Below are positions 36,195 through 45,686 of a stretch of 64,000 nucleotides of DNA, piece by piece. Source of the DNA: Bacillus sp. SD088 (lineage in GTDB: Bacteria > Bacillota > Bacilli > Bacillales > Bacillaceae_C); assembly GCF_017355205.1 (NCBI RefSeq), contig NZ_JADIJK010000005.1, forward strand, positions 62,001 through 126,000, in the 5' to 3' direction. The position numbers were made by a program, and so were the translations under genes. Each line of letters begins with the position of its first letter. The stretch's first letter is position 1. The notes beneath the pieces were generated by a model. That model ran no database searches, was not told where the DNA came from, and worked only from the letters and a program-made list of their open reading frames with translations.

Positions 36195-37604
36195 ATGACA
36201 TCTGAACAACCAGTGCAGATAAAAAAGACACCGATTATGATTGTCCTCATTTCCGGTGCGTTTGTCGCTATCTTAAATCAGACATTGTTGGCGACGGCAT
36301 TGCCACATATTATGGCGGATTTACAAATTGAATATAGTACGGTTCAATGGTTGCAGTCCGCGTTTATGCTAGTGAACGGGATTATGATTCCGATCACAGC
36401 TTTTTTAATTGGTCGGTTTACGACCCGAAAATTGTTTCTTATTGCTATGGGGTTATTTGCATTAGGGACCGCCGTATGTGCGGTGGCAACCAATTTTCCT
36501 ATATTGTTAACAGGGAGGATTTTGCAGGCATCTGGAGCAGGGATTATTATGCCTTTAATGCAGACGATTTTATTTCTAATTTTTCCTAAAGAAAAACGAG
36601 GTACTGCGATGGGCATGTTCGGAATGGTGATCGCGTTTGCTCCAGCGATTGGTCCAACCTTGTCAGGCTGGATGGTGGAACAATTCCCGTGGAGAAGTCT
36701 TTTCTATGTCGTGCTACCGATTGCTTTGATTGACATTTTGATTGCTTTTATGGTACTAAAAAATGTAACGAAACGAACCTTCCCAAAAGTGGATATTATT
36801 TCGATTATCTTATCTACTCTTGGTTTTGGTGGATTATTATATGGGTTTAGTTCCGCAGGTAGCGGAGGATGGACAAGTATGCATGTGATCGTTGCTATGA
36901 TCATTGGTGCTATCGCCTTAGTATGGTTTATTTTGAGACAATTGAAGTTAGAACAGCCGATGCTGGAATTCCGCGTTTTTAAAAATAAAACGTTCGCGCT
37001 CACGACAGCACTTGGAATGGTGACATTTCTTTCCATGATTGGTGCAGCTGTAGTTCTTCCACTTTTTATGCAAGATATGCTTGGCTTTGATGCGCTTCAT
37101 TCCGGTTTAATGCTTCTACCTGGAGCCATTATTATGGGGATTGCTAATCCCATAACGGGAAGGTTATTTGATAAATTTGGTGCACGATACTTAGCGATTA
37201 CGGGTCTCTCGATTCTTATTATCACGACCTTTATGTTCACCATTTTTAATGACCAGACAACCTTTGCGTACCTGGCGATTGTAAATGCCTTTCGGATGGC
37301 TGGTATTGCGATGGTGATGATGCCTGTGACAACAGCGGGACTGAATCAGCTCCCCAAAGATCTAATCCCCCACGGTACAGCGATGAATAATACGATGCGC
37401 CAGGTCGCCGGTGCAGTAGGCACGGCCCTATTAGTTACAATTATGTCGACAGCAGCCCGCCCTGATGAAGGTATAAATGGTGTTATTCATGGGGTAAATA
37501 TGTCCTTTGTAGTAGCTGGGATTTTCGCCGTTGTGGGCTTTGTACTTGCATTCTTTATTAAAAAGCCGCAGCAAAATCTTGATACGCAAACAAGGCAGCA
37601 TTAG
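36195..37604 (+). CDS. DHA2-family MFS drug efflux transporter (LmrB-like)
   Basis: 469 residues from ATG 36195 (RBS AGAAGGGA); the open frame extends 18 codons further upstream without an RBS. Fourteen-helix DHA2 pattern: 'LNQTLLATALPHIMADLQI' in helix 1, 'WLQSAFMLVNGIMIPITAFL' (motif D1), 'IGRFTTRKLF' (motif A) and 'GRILQASGAGIIMPL'. It exports drugs in exchange for protons; closest in character to B. subtilis LmrB/MdtP, so substrate range is a guess. Monocistronic; no TetR gene adjacent. Confidence 0.85.
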   Translation: MTSEQPVQIKKTPIMIVLISGAFVAILNQTLLATALPHIMADLQIEYSTVQWLQSAFMLVNGIMIPITAFLIGRFTTRKLFLIAMGLFALGTAVCAVATNFPILLTGRILQASGAGIIMPLMQTILFLIFPKEKRGTAMGMFGMVIAFAPAIGPTLSGWMVEQFPWRSLFYVVLPIALIDILIAFMVLKNVTKRTFPKVDIISIILSTLGFGGLLYGFSSAGSGGWTSMHVIVAMIIGAIALVWFILRQLKLEQPMLEFRVFKNKTFALTTALGMVTFLSMIGAAVVLPLFMQDMLGFDALHSGLMLLPGAIIMGIANPITGRLFDKFGARYLAITGLSILIITTFMFTIFNDQTTFAYLAIVNAFRMAGIAMVMMPVTTAGLNQLPKDLIPHGTAMNNTMRQVAGAVGTALLVTIMSTAARPDEGINGVIHGVNMSFVVAGIFAVVGFVLAFFIKKPQQNLDTQTRQH

Positions 37605-37612
37605 GGAAAAGC

Positions 37613-37643
37613 TTGATAAAATCTATAGAATTTTTAGTATAAT
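37613..37643 (+). promoter_or_regulatory. Possible promoter of the O-acetyltransferase gene
   Basis: TTGATA (37613-37618), 19-nt spacer, TATAAT (37638-37643). The spacing is longer than ideal. Confidence 0.35.
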
Positions 37644-37716
37644 GAAATTGTCTAACGACAGATAAAGTGAGACGGTTGTATAGGTACAAACGTTTAAAGT
37701 CGGGGGAGAAAATCAG

Positions 37717-38325
37717 ATGGATATTAGAGAGAAGATGCACAATGGCAAGATATATTGCTGCAATGATGAAGGTTTATTAAAAGAACAAACGGAATGTATG
37801 GAGGTGCTCTATGATTTTAATCAAACGAGACCTTCAGAAGTTGAAAAAAGAAAAGAGTTCTTACAGAAAGTCTTCGCTGAAGTAGGAGACAATGTGCATA
37901 TCGAGCCACCCCTTCATGCAAACTGGGAACGATTCACACATGTCGGCAATGATGTTTATGCAAATTTCAATTTAACCTTGGTAGACGATACAGACATCCA
38001 TATCGGTAACAGTGTTTTAATCGGTCCGAATGTGATAATTGATGCTGGAACCCATCCGGTTCATCCGGAATTGCGACGGAAGGCGGCACAATACAATTTG
38101 CCAGTCGCCATCGAGGATAATGTCTGGATTGGTGCAGGTGCTATTATCCTCCCTGGAGTTCGAATTGGGGAGAATACAGTAATCGGTGCTGGGAGTGTCG
38201 TCACAAAAGATATTCCAGCTAATGTCATTGCAGTAGGAAGTCCTTGCAGGGTAGTGCGAGAAATCAATGAGCATGATCTGAAATTTTATCACAGGAATAT
38301 GAAAATTGAGGCTGAAGAGCTCTAA
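37717..38325 (+). CDS. Sugar O-acetyltransferase, maltose/galactoside acetyltransferase type
   Basis: 202 residues. N-terminal helical segment (1-60) followed by a left-handed beta-helix of hexapeptide repeats: 'NVHIEPPLHANWERFTHVG' region, 'IGNSVLIGPNVIIDAGTHP' with the catalytic His, 'IEDNVWIGAGAIILPGVRIG', 'VIGAGSVVTKDIP' and 'GSPCRVVREI'. Trimeric, transfers acetyl from acetyl-CoA to glucose- or maltose-like sugars. RBS GGGGGAG before the ATG. Monocistronic, followed by a terminator. Confidence 0.88.
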   Translation: MDIREKMHNGKIYCCNDEGLLKEQTECMEVLYDFNQTRPSEVEKRKEFLQKVFAEVGDNVHIEPPLHANWERFTHVGNDVYANFNLTLVDDTDIHIGNSVLIGPNVIIDAGTHPVHPELRRKAAQYNLPVAIEDNVWIGAGAIILPGVRIGENTVIGAGSVVTKDIPANVIAVGSPCRVVREINEHDLKFYHRNMKIEAEEL

Positions 38326-38341
38326 ATTAAAAAATAAAGAT

Positions 38342-38389
38342 AGAGAAAGGGAAGGGTAAAAAACATCCTTTCTCTCTTCTTTTTTATTT
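38342..38389 (+). terminator. Intrinsic terminator of the O-acetyltransferase
   Basis: AGAGAAAGG (38342-38350) pairs with CCTTTCTCT (38367-38375); followed by CTTCTTTTTT. Confidence 0.75.
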
Positions 38390-38501
38390 TATTGTGTGTA
38401 AGTTTGCCTATATTGAGGGAGCAAACCAAAGTACTATTGTTCTGTTTTCTGATTGCTTATACAATTAATACTAACTTATACTTTTGAAATATTTTAAAAA
38501 T

Positions 38502-38531
38502 TTGACAAAAAGAATTTGCATTAAATAATAT
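38502..38531 (+). promoter_or_regulatory. Promoter upstream of the truncated ABC permease
   Basis: TTGACA (38502-38507), 18-nt spacer, TAATAT (38526-38531). The sequence between it and 38702 has a 25-codon ORF (38601-38678, RBS GGGGAG) that I cannot relate to any family. Confidence 0.45.
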
Positions 38532-38701
38532 TTCATACTCTCCTATTATAAACACAAGTGTAAAAGTCAGTTTTTCAAAAACCGGGGAGATAGTATAACT
38601 AATGTGCGAAACAGAAATTGTTGTGATTGCGTTATTAGTTCTGCAATTAGATTCTTATTTTATAAAGCGTTTTCATTGAACTAGTAGAGGATGCAGGTGT
38701 T

Positions 38702-39418
38702 GTGCCAAAAGATATGGCCAATGAACGAGGAATCCAAATTGGCGATTCTCTACCATTGATTGTCGATGAGCAATCTACTTCTGTTACAATCGTTGAAATT
38801 ATTGACGAGATGGATCAATTCCAACTGAACCATTTATTAATTACTGAAAGCCATCCTGATATTCAACCTGGTAATTTAGAGCGAATTTTAGTGGAGATTC
38901 AGGATGGGTATGAAAAACAAATGATTGAACAGCTTCAGCTTTTGCAACGAGAATATCCGGAGATGGGCTGGATCCAGGCGACAGACTCGCTTCGGACGTT
39001 TGATACTACACATCAACAGGCCCTAGCTATGCTACAAGGAATTACGTTTATCATAACAGTTGCTGGTATAGGTGGTGTACTGAACGCACTTAATGCAGGA
39101 ATCCATGCAAGGAGACGTGAATATGCCGTTTTGCGTTCCATTTATTTAACCCCCTTGCAAATGATGAAGTTGATTGCCTGGCAAGGGGTTACCCTGTCAC
39201 TTCTATCTTTATTCATCGGTACGATAACGGCAACTATTTTACTCTTTTCTATCTATATTAGTTCAAGTGGATTTAAGGGGATCTTTGAACATATCCCTCT
39301 TGGAAACGTGGGTGTGTTGTACATCATATTGTTTGGATTGTCTGTGTTATCAACAATACCTACGGCAGGGAAAATAGCGCGAATGCATATTATGGATGTA
39401 TTTAAAACAGCTGATTAG
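38702..39418 (+). CDS. FtsX-type ABC permease, truncated at the N-terminus
   Basis: 238 residues: part of an extracellular MacB-like domain (1-105) and a C-terminal FtsX domain with three membrane helices (about 112-135, 160-185, 200-220) including 'GGVLNALNAGIHARRREYAVLRSI'. Complete relatives have at least one more membrane helix before the extracellular domain. The frame is open upstream only to a stop at 38663-38665 and the sequence already resembles mid-domain there, so the 5' part of the gene is gone. With the ATPase 57 bp downstream it would form a MacB/LolCDE-like exporter, but this half is probably non-functional. Confidence 0.6.
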   Translation: MPKDMANERGIQIGDSLPLIVDEQSTSVTIVEIIDEMDQFQLNHLLITESHPDIQPGNLERILVEIQDGYEKQMIEQLQLLQREYPEMGWIQATDSLRTFDTTHQQALAMLQGITFIITVAGIGGVLNALNAGIHARRREYAVLRSIYLTPLQMMKLIAWQGVTLSLLSLFIGTITATILLFSIYISSSGFKGIFEHIPLGNVGVLYIILFGLSVLSTIPTAGKIARMHIMDVFKTAD

Positions 39419-39475
39419 CACGTTTTGTAGTATGGGGTTGCACTATGAAGTCTATGAGGCAGGGAGGTTTTTATA

Positions 39476-40234
39476 TTGACAGAAGCATTCTTAGAAATTA
39501 GTAATCTTTCCAAAACGTTTGAGCTAGGGAAGAATCGTGTTGTGGCGTTGCATTCCGTCGATTTCCAAGTTGAAAAAGGGGAGTTTGTCGCCATCATGGG
39601 CCCGAGCGGGTCTGGTAAATCGACACTGATGCATATATTAGGGGGGATGGAACGCTCTTCCGAAGGGGATATCTATTTTGAAGGAAAAAATGTCAACCAC
39701 TTACTATTCAATGAACCACACTCCACTCGATTTCGCAGAGAAAAAATGGGGTTTATTTTTCAATCCTTTAATTTGTTACATGGGATTACGGCATGGGATA
39801 ATGTTTCCCTTTCTCTTGTCCTTGCTGGTTTGAAAAAGCAAGAGATTTTGCAACGAACAAAACAATTACTAGAGTTTGTTGGTCTATTTGAGCGACGGAA
39901 GCATTTTCCCAGCCAGCTTTCCGGCGGGCAACAGCAAAGAGTAGCCATTGCTCGGGCTCTGATTCATCGTCCCGCTCTTCTCATTGCAGATGAGCCCACA
40001 GGGAATTTAGATTCGACTACGACAGAGGAAGTCTTACAGCTTTTCAAGCAAATGAGGGAGAGTTATGGGCAAACGATTCTGTTTGTTACGCACGAACCAA
40101 CTGTAGCAGCACATGCGGATCGCATTATTTATATAAAAGATGGAAGTATTGAGCAGGAATGGCGTCAGCATGCCCAGTTCGAGGATGAACAGGAACGACT
40201 CAAATGTGTACTCGATCAGCTTGCAGTAAAGTGA
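39476..40234 (+). CDS. ABC transporter ATP-binding protein, MacB/LolD type
   Basis: 252 residues, TTG start after GGGAGG. Walker A GPSGSGKST (about 42), Q-loop 'FIFQSFNLLHGITAWDNV', signature LSGGQQQR (about 149), Walker B 'LLIADEPTGNLDS' and switch His 'FVTHEP'. The spelling 'FQSFNLL' and 'ADEPTGNLDS' is typical of ATPases that drive mechanotransmission permeases. Its permease partner upstream is truncated, so the pair is likely a remnant unless another permease is used. Confidence 0.85.
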   Translation: MTEAFLEISNLSKTFELGKNRVVALHSVDFQVEKGEFVAIMGPSGSGKSTLMHILGGMERSSEGDIYFEGKNVNHLLFNEPHSTRFRREKMGFIFQSFNLLHGITAWDNVSLSLVLAGLKKQEILQRTKQLLEFVGLFERRKHFPSQLSGGQQQRVAIARALIHRPALLIADEPTGNLDSTTTEEVLQLFKQMRESYGQTILFVTHEPTVAAHADRIIYIKDGSIEQEWRQHAQFEDEQERLKCVLDQLAVK

Positions 40235-40335
40235 TAGTAAGGTAAAATTATTGAAGGGCGAAGAATTTAGCCTAAGCTCATCTGTACCAGTGGGTTCACT
40301 GATTAAGTTTCACTTTGAGGAGAGAGGGGATGTAT

Positions 40336-41124
40336 ATGTTTGTAAAAGAGGCGGGGGATCAAACAGGGCCCTTACTTGTTTTCATACATGGCGGTGGGGT
40401 GAGCGGTTGGATGTGGAATCAACAATTAGACTATTTTAATGAATACCATCTGCTTATTCCTGATTTACCAGGACATGGTGGAAGCAGAGAAGAGAGTGTT
40501 TTTTCGATTAAGGATTCTGCTGAAGAATTGATTAGATGGATAGAAATGAGAGGATCGGATAAAAAAGTGATCGTCGTGGGTTTTTCACTAGGGGCACAAA
40601 TACTAGTGGAAATGTTGCATCAAGAGCCAGAACTGATTGATTATGCTGTTATAAATAGTGCGCTCGTTCGACCGAATTCACTATTACGTGGTTTTATTCG
40701 GCCAATGGTTAAATTTACTGCATTTCTGGTGAAAAACCGCGCCTTTGCGCAGCTTCAGTCCAAAGAGTTATATATCGATGAGGAGAATTTTGAGACATAT
40801 TTTCAAGAAAGTAAGGAAATGAAAACGGAAATGCTGATCCAGGTATTGCAAGAAAATATGAACTATGCAATTCCACAGAATTATCCCCAAGCAAGAGTAG
40901 AAATTTTAGTGACCATCGGGGAAAAAGAAAAGAACATGATGCGAAAATCTGCTGAAGACCTTGTGTCTGCTCATCCTAAAAGCAAAGGAATTATCTTTCC
41001 ACAAGTAGGCCATGGCATCCCTCTAGCGAATCCTGATTTATTTAATCAAACATTGACTGCATGGATAAATCAACAACCACTCCCAAAAGAATTACAAAGG
41101 CTTCATTTGCATGAAATTAATTAG
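40336..41124 (+). CDS. Alpha/beta hydrolase
   Basis: 262 residues from ATG 40336 (RBS GAGAGGGG 6 nt before); the ATG at 40330 overlaps the RBS. Fold motifs: 'LVFIHGGGVSGWMW' (oxyanion loop), 'DLPGHGGS', nucleophile elbow 'GFSLGAQ' (about Ser88), and C-terminal 'VGHGIPL' with the catalytic His. Cytosolic esterase/hydrolase of unknown substrate. Confidence 0.78.
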   Translation: MFVKEAGDQTGPLLVFIHGGGVSGWMWNQQLDYFNEYHLLIPDLPGHGGSREESVFSIKDSAEELIRWIEMRGSDKKVIVVGFSLGAQILVEMLHQEPELIDYAVINSALVRPNSLLRGFIRPMVKFTAFLVKNRAFAQLQSKELYIDEENFETYFQESKEMKTEMLIQVLQENMNYAIPQNYPQARVEILVTIGEKEKNMMRKSAEDLVSAHPKSKGIIFPQVGHGIPLANPDLFNQTLTAWINQQPLPKELQRLHLHEIN

Positions 41125-41137
41125 GGAATGACAAAAC

Positions 41138-41165
41138 GGTGGGAGTGCCTAGGAGCACTCTCACC
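41138..41165. terminator. Terminator between convergent hydrolase and ybxH genes
   Basis: GGTGGGAGTGC (41138-41148) with GCACTCTCACC (41155-41165), one G-U pair, 6-nt loop. On the minus strand it is followed by GTTTTG. Confidence 0.65.
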
Positions 41166-41232
41166 AAATTATAATTTTTCAACCTAATGGGATGGTTGTT
41201 TCCACACTTATTCCTTGATAGCTGTTAAAAGT

Positions 41233-41424
41233 TTAAATCCCCTTTTCAACACAATACTCCTCTACAAGCTCCTCAATTTGGCTAAGTTCCGGATATTTCC
41301 CAGAAAAGGAAAATTTAATTTCTTCCACAAATTCTCCATCTTTATAAACATGAACGGCGCCATTTTGAGCGATCACACTGTGTTCTGGTTCAAAAAAATA
41401 CCCACCTCGTTCAATTGCTCCCAT
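41233..41424 (-). CDS. YbxH-family small protein
   Basis: 63 residues from ATG at 41424 (MGAIERGGYFFEPEHSV...), which matches the length and start of B. subtilis YbxH; the open frame extends four codons further. Conserved 'AQNGAVHVY' and 'IEELVEEYC'. No known function. Confidence 0.75.
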   Translation of the reverse strand: MGAIERGGYFFEPEHSVIAQNGAVHVYKDGEFVEEIKFSFSGKYPELSQIEELVEEYCVEKGI

Positions 41425-41503
41425 AAAAAGACACACTCCCTTAAAACCTTGTCTTACATACTATCCCCTAAATCTCTTTGTTCAAACAAATCGCGACACA
41501 GTG

Positions 41504-41863
41504 TTAATCTATTTCCAATTTATACAAAACAATTAGTAAAACAAGCACCGTAATATCGAGTCGTGCTTCAAAAAGGAATTTCATAAAGTCTGTTGAGAGG
41601 ATCGGGATTTTCGTGATGACAATGGCCGTGAGCATAATTGCCATTAATGGAATGGTCGCAAGCTTTGGAACGATCTTTAATAAGAGACAAACACCTGCAA
41701 TTATTTCGATAAATGCAACGATATACAATGTGATTTCGGGAAAAGGCAATCCTAATTGAACAAAATAGCTCCCAAGCTCCGAACTTACTATTTTCATTAA
41801 ACCTGAGACGATAAAAATATAGGCAACCACATAACGAAGATATTTTAACGGTAAATGAGTCAT
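41504..41863 (-). CDS. DoxX-family membrane protein
   Basis: 119 residues, four membrane helices (about 8-26, 44-62, 68-87, 98-116). The family pattern 'YVVAYIFIVSGLMKI' and 'VAFIEIIAGVCLLL' is clear. DoxX proteins are membrane redox-associated proteins. RBS GGGGAG before the ATG. Divergent from the Tat-linked dehydrogenase operon, 200 bp away. Confidence 0.8.
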   Translation of the reverse strand: MTHLPLKYLRYVVAYIFIVSGLMKIVSSELGSYFVQLGLPFPEITLYIVAFIEIIAGVCLLLKIVPKLATIPLMAIMLTAIVITKIPILSTDFMKFLFEARLDITVLVLLIVLYKLEID

Positions 41864-42063
41864 TTCCGCTCCCCTTTTTTACATATTTCTTTCGTATATC
41901 TCCATTATATGCAGCCGTTTGGACAAACAGGACCTGAAAATTTGTAACCCCATTTATAAACCTGAATTTCAGCGAGCTAGGTTTTATTGTAAATTTCTCC
42001 TCTTTTTATGCGTAAATTCCCTGATATTGTAAATAATACTTTTTAACATTCACTGAAAGGAGT

Positions 42064-42861
42064 ATGCAAATGAGTGATCAACAAGATAAAAAGGGCATGA
42101 CAAGGCGAGAGTTTATTCGTAAAGGTGGATATGTTGCTGGAGGTGTTGTTGGAGGGGGCGTCCTAGGGGGTCTCATTACCCAACAAACGCTTAAAACAAA
42201 TCAAAAAGGACAAACTTCACCAGAGCAAGATTCAGGTAAAGGTCCTGAGGTAAGTTATCAACGTGCCATGATGTATTTTTCAAATCCAGAAGAATTTACC
42301 GTTCTTTCACAAGCGGCGGAGCGTATTTTCCCGGAAGATGATCTTGGCCCAGGGGCGATTGATCTAGATGTACCTTACTATATTGATCACCAATTAGCGG
42401 GAACATGGGGAAATAATGCACGCGATTACATGATGGGTCCATTCTATCCAGGAATCGAAACACAAGGATTCCAATCCCATTTAAGAAGAAATGAGATTTT
42501 TAGCCAAGGAATTTCAAAAATCCAATCCCATAGTCAAGAAAAGTATAAGAAAAAGTTCACAGAATTAAGTGACGACGAACAAGATAAGATTTTAACCGAT
42601 TTTGAAGAAGGCAAGGTCAAAATGAAGGGAGTAACTTCAAATGATTTCTTTACCTTATTTCGAATGGCTGTGTTAGAAGGTGTATATGCGGATCCTCTTT
42701 ATGGTGGCAACCGTGATATGGCAGGGTGGAAAATGAAAGGTTTCCCAGGAAATCAAATGAGTTATTTAGATAAAATCGAAGCGACTGATTTTTTAGAAAT
42801 AGAACCAGTTAGTTTAACGTCTCATATGCCGGCTCCGAAAAAGAAAGAATCGAATGGCTAA
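42064..42861 (+). CDS. Gluconate 2-dehydrogenase subunit 3-like protein with Tat signal
   Basis: 265 residues. Tat signal peptide: 'MTRREFIRKGGYVAGG' with twin Arg at residues 14-15 followed by a Gly-rich hydrophobic stretch. The mature part has the family pattern 'FTVLSQAAERIFPEDDLGPGAIDLDVPYYID' region and 'VLEGVYADPLYGGNRDMAGWKMKGFPG' region. This small subunit partners a GMC flavoprotein and carries the export signal for both. The GMC gene follows 15 bp downstream and tatA-tatC come after it. Confidence 0.85.
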   Translation: MQMSDQQDKKGMTRREFIRKGGYVAGGVVGGGVLGGLITQQTLKTNQKGQTSPEQDSGKGPEVSYQRAMMYFSNPEEFTVLSQAAERIFPEDDLGPGAIDLDVPYYIDHQLAGTWGNNARDYMMGPFYPGIETQGFQSHLRRNEIFSQGISKIQSHSQEKYKKKFTELSDDEQDKILTDFEEGKVKMKGVTSNDFFTLFRMAVLEGVYADPLYGGNRDMAGWKMKGFPGNQMSYLDKIEATDFLEIEPVSLTSHMPAPKKKESNG

Positions 42862-42876
42862 GAAAGGATGATCGAT

Positions 42877-44592
42877 ATGGCAAAAACTTTACCGAAAACA
42901 GATGTAGTAACCGTTGGAGTAGGCTGGACAGGCGGAATTATCGCCGCTGAATGTGCCAAAGAAGGCTTAAATGTGATTGGGCTAGAAAGGGGTGGCGATA
43001 AGCGGAACGCTGAAGACTTCTCTATGGTCCATGATGAATTACGGTATGCTATGCGCTATGACCTGATGCAGGATATGTCAAAGGAAACCATTACCTTTCG
43101 AAATAAACAGGATCAGCGGGCATTGCCAATGCGTCAATTAGGGTCGTTCCTCCTTGGTGAAGGTGTGGGAGGATCAGGAATTCATTGGAATGGACATACC
43201 TTTCGCTTTTTGCCTTATGATTTTGAAATAAAATCGAAAACAATCGAAAAATACGGGAAAAATAAGATTAAAAAGGATTACCTCATTCAAGATTGGGGGA
43301 TCACGTATGATGAATTAGAACCCTATTATGATAAATTTGAAAAAACATGTGGTTTATCTGGTGAGCCGAATCCTTTAGGCGGGAAACGAAGTGCAGATTA
43401 TCCTACTCCGCCAATGAAAAAGACCGTTATCACGAAGAAATTTAAAGATACAGCGGAAAAAATGGGACTTCATCCTTTTTCCATGCCTTCTGCCAATTTG
43501 TCGGAGGATTACACGAATCCGGATGGTGAAAAAATAAATGCTTGTCAATATTGTGCATTCTGTGAACGATTTGGCTGTGAGTATGGGGCCAAGACAAGTC
43601 CGAATATCACTGTTATTCCGACAGCGAAAAAGACGGGGAACTTTGAACTAAGAACATATGCCAATGTATTGGAGATTATTCATGAAGGCGGCAAAGCAAC
43701 AGGGGTTAGATATATCGATGTTTTAAAAGGAGAGGAATATATTCAGCCTGCTGATGTTGTCGTTCTAACAAGTTATGTAATGAATAATAATAAACTTTTA
43801 CTCGTATCCAATCTCGGCCAACCATATGATCCTGATACAGGAAAAGGGGTAATTGGAAGAAATTATTGTTACCAAATGGTGCCAGGCACAACCGGATTTT
43901 TTGAGAAAGAACGCTTTAATTCTTATATGGGTGCTGGGTCCCTTGGTGAAGTGGTCGATGATTTTAATGGTGATAATTTTGATCATAGTGATCTTGATTT
44001 TATCCATGGTGGTTCTCTTGCGGTCACTCAAGCTGGTTATCGACCAATTGGAAATAATCCTGTCCCACCCGGAACGCCTTTATGGGGGAAGGAATTTAAA
44101 CAAAAATCGATTAAGTATTACACAAGAACGATTTCGGCGAGCTATGAGGGAGCATCCATGCCATATCGTTATAATTATTTGGATTTAGATCCTACCTATA
44201 AAGATGTGTATGGGGTGCCGCTACTCCGAATGACATATAATTTCACAGACCAGGATCGAAATCTATATGAGTATCTCAATAAACAAAGTGATAAAGTGAT
44301 GAAAGAAATGGGGGCAGATACGATTCAGAGCTCCGGAAAATTGGCAGATTATGATATTGTTCCTTATCAGACTACACACAACGTTGGGGGCGTTGTCATG
44401 GGGGATGACCCATCGATTTCCGCGGTGAATAATTATTCGCAAATGTGGGACGCTGATAATGTATTTGTTGTTGGAGCATCTTCCTTTGCTCACAATAGTG
44501 GATACAATCCAACTGGTACTGTTGGGGCCTTAGCCTACCGTGCTGCAGAAGGGATTATCGAATATAGTAAAAAAGGTGGTCAATTAGCCTAG
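42877..44592 (+). CDS. GMC-family FAD dehydrogenase (gluconate/sugar dehydrogenase large subunit)
   Basis: 571 residues from ATG 42877 (RBS AGAAAGG 7 nt upstream). N-terminal FAD-binding Rossmann fold '[21 protein letters not shown]' region, '[17 protein letters not shown]', and the C-terminal GMC active-site segment '[10 protein letters not shown]' and '[26 protein letters not shown]' region. A cysteine cluster '[15 protein letters not shown]' (about 218-232) may bind an iron-sulphur cluster. It has no signal peptide of its own, so it is expected to fold with FAD in the cytosol and ride out through Tat with the small subunit. The cytochrome c subunit of the classical complex is not in this cluster; electrons may go to quinone. 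Substrate unknown. Confidence 0.87.
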   Translation: MAKTLPKTDVVTVGVGWTGGIIAAECAKEGLNVIGLERGGDKRNAEDFSMVHDELRYAMRYDLMQDMSKETITFRNKQDQRALPMRQLGSFLLGEGVGGSGIHWNGHTFRFLPYDFEIKSKTIEKYGKNKIKKDYLIQDWGITYDELEPYYDKFEKTCGLSGEPNPLGGKRSADYPTPPMKKTVITKKFKDTAEKMGLHPFSMPSANLSEDYTNPDGEKINACQYCAFCERFGCEYGAKTSPNITVIPTAKKTGNFELRTYANVLEIIHEGGKATGVRYIDVLKGEEYIQPADVVVLTSYVMNNNKLLLVSNLGQPYDPDTGKGVIGRNYCYQMVPGTTGFFEKERFNSYMGAGSLGEVVDDFNGDNFDHSDLDFIHGGSLAVTQAGYRPIGNNPVPPGTPLWGKEFKQKSIKYYTRTISASYEGASMPYRYNYLDLDPTYKDVYGVPLLRMTYNFTDQDRNLYEYLNKQSDKVMKEMGADTIQSSGKLADYDIVPYQTTHNVGGVVMGDDPSISAVNNYSQMWDADNVFVVGASSFAHNSGYNPTGTVGALAYRAAEGIIEYSKKGGQLA

Positions 44593-44606
44593 AAAGGAGT
44601 GCGACT

Positions 44607-44828
44607 ATGTTTTTTCAACAGATAGGGATCCCAGGATTAATTCTCATCCTCATCATTACCTTAATTGTATTTGGACCGAAAAAGTTGCCTGAAATCGGTG
44701 CGGCCTTTGGCAAAACCTTATCAGAATTTAAAAAATCAGCGAATGAAATTATGGGCTCGGAAGGAACAGAAAAACAGGAGAAACTTCCTTCAGTAGAACA
44801 GGCGGCATCTGAGCCAACGAAAGAATAG
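44607..44828 (+). CDS. tatA: TatA, twin-arginine translocase pore component
   Basis: 73 residues: one N-terminal membrane helix, '[17 protein letters not shown]' (the hinge with FGPKKLPE) and an amphipathic helix, then a charged tail. RBS AAGGAG 9 nt before ATG. It lies 14 bp after the GMC gene, forming one operon with its probable substrate. Confidence 0.93.
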   Translation: MFFQQIGIPGLILILIITLIVFGPKKLPEIGAAFGKTLSEFKKSANEIMGSEGTEKQEKLPSVEQAASEPTKE

Positions 44829-44839
44829 AGGTTTCTTAT

Positions 44840-45568
44840 ATGGATGAAGAAAGAGCATTAACAGATCACCTTGGCGAACTACGCAAGGTGATTATATACT
44901 CCCTTCTTTTTATTACTGTTTGTTTTATTGCCTTTTTGATTTTTACACAGAAAATGATTCCCATCATTACTAGAGAACAAAAACTAACGATGTTGGGGCC
45001 ATTAGATGTGATTCGATTTTACACAGGGATAGCAGGCAGTCTGAGTTTAGGGGTGTCTGCTCCCTTTATTGGCCTGTTACTATGGAAATTTATTCGTCCT
45101 GCTTTAACAGATGTAGAGAGTGCAAAGGCATTAAAGTTTATTCCGGCAATGCTTTTAAGTTTTGTTGGTGGGTTGTTATTCGGTTTCTATGTGGTTTTCC
45201 CTTTTTCGTATCAATTTTTACTGAACCTAGGGACAACCAATTTTGAGATGATGATTACGACTCAGAGTTATTTTTCCTTTTTGCTAATGACGACGATCCC
45301 GATGGGTTTTTTGTTTGAGGTTCCCTTTGTGTTAATGTTTTTAACTGCTGTTGAAATTTTAACACCGGAACAATTAGCAAAATCTCGGAAATATGCTTAT
45401 GTTGTCTTAGCGATCGTATCCGCAATCATTACACCACCGGATTTCGTATCCCAATTGATTGTCTTAATCCCCCTGTTTATCTTATATGAACTTGGAATAG
45501 GTTTATCGAAAATCGTCTTTCAAAAGCAACAAAAAGCGATACATGCGGATCGATTGCCACAAACATAA
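44840..45568 (+). CDS. tatC: TatC, twin-arginine translocase receptor
   Basis: 242 residues, six membrane helices. N-terminal 'DHLGELRKVIIYSL' (the conserved HLxELRxR signature) and 'FPFSYQFLLNLG', 'VPFVLMFL', 'SRKYAYVVLAIVSAIITPPD' are typical. Recognises the twin-Arg signal and recruits TatA. A dedicated TatAC pair next to its cargo mirrors the B. subtilis TatAd-Cd/PhoD and TatAy-Cy/YwbN arrangements. Confidence 0.95.
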   Translation: MDEERALTDHLGELRKVIIYSLLFITVCFIAFLIFTQKMIPIITREQKLTMLGPLDVIRFYTGIAGSLSLGVSAPFIGLLLWKFIRPALTDVESAKALKFIPAMLLSFVGGLLFGFYVVFPFSYQFLLNLGTTNFEMMITTQSYFSFLLMTTIPMGFLFEVPFVLMFLTAVEILTPEQLAKSRKYAYVVLAIVSAIITPPDFVSQLIVLIPLFILYELGIGLSKIVFQKQQKAIHADRLPQT

Positions 45569-45571
45569 AAG

Positions 45572-45605
45572 AAGAATCCCTCGTGCTCTGTATGAGGGAT
45601 TCTTT
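45572..45605 (+). terminator. Intrinsic terminator of the Tat/GMC operon
   Basis: AAGAATCCCTC (45572-45582) pairs with GAGGGATTCTT (45594-45604). Confidence 0.8.
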
Positions 45606-45686
45606 GAATACAAAACCATAAGTTCAATTTTACAAACCCTTCTTTTGGGGAATAGAGGAAATAATAATGTAGTTAGGGTGAGTAGA

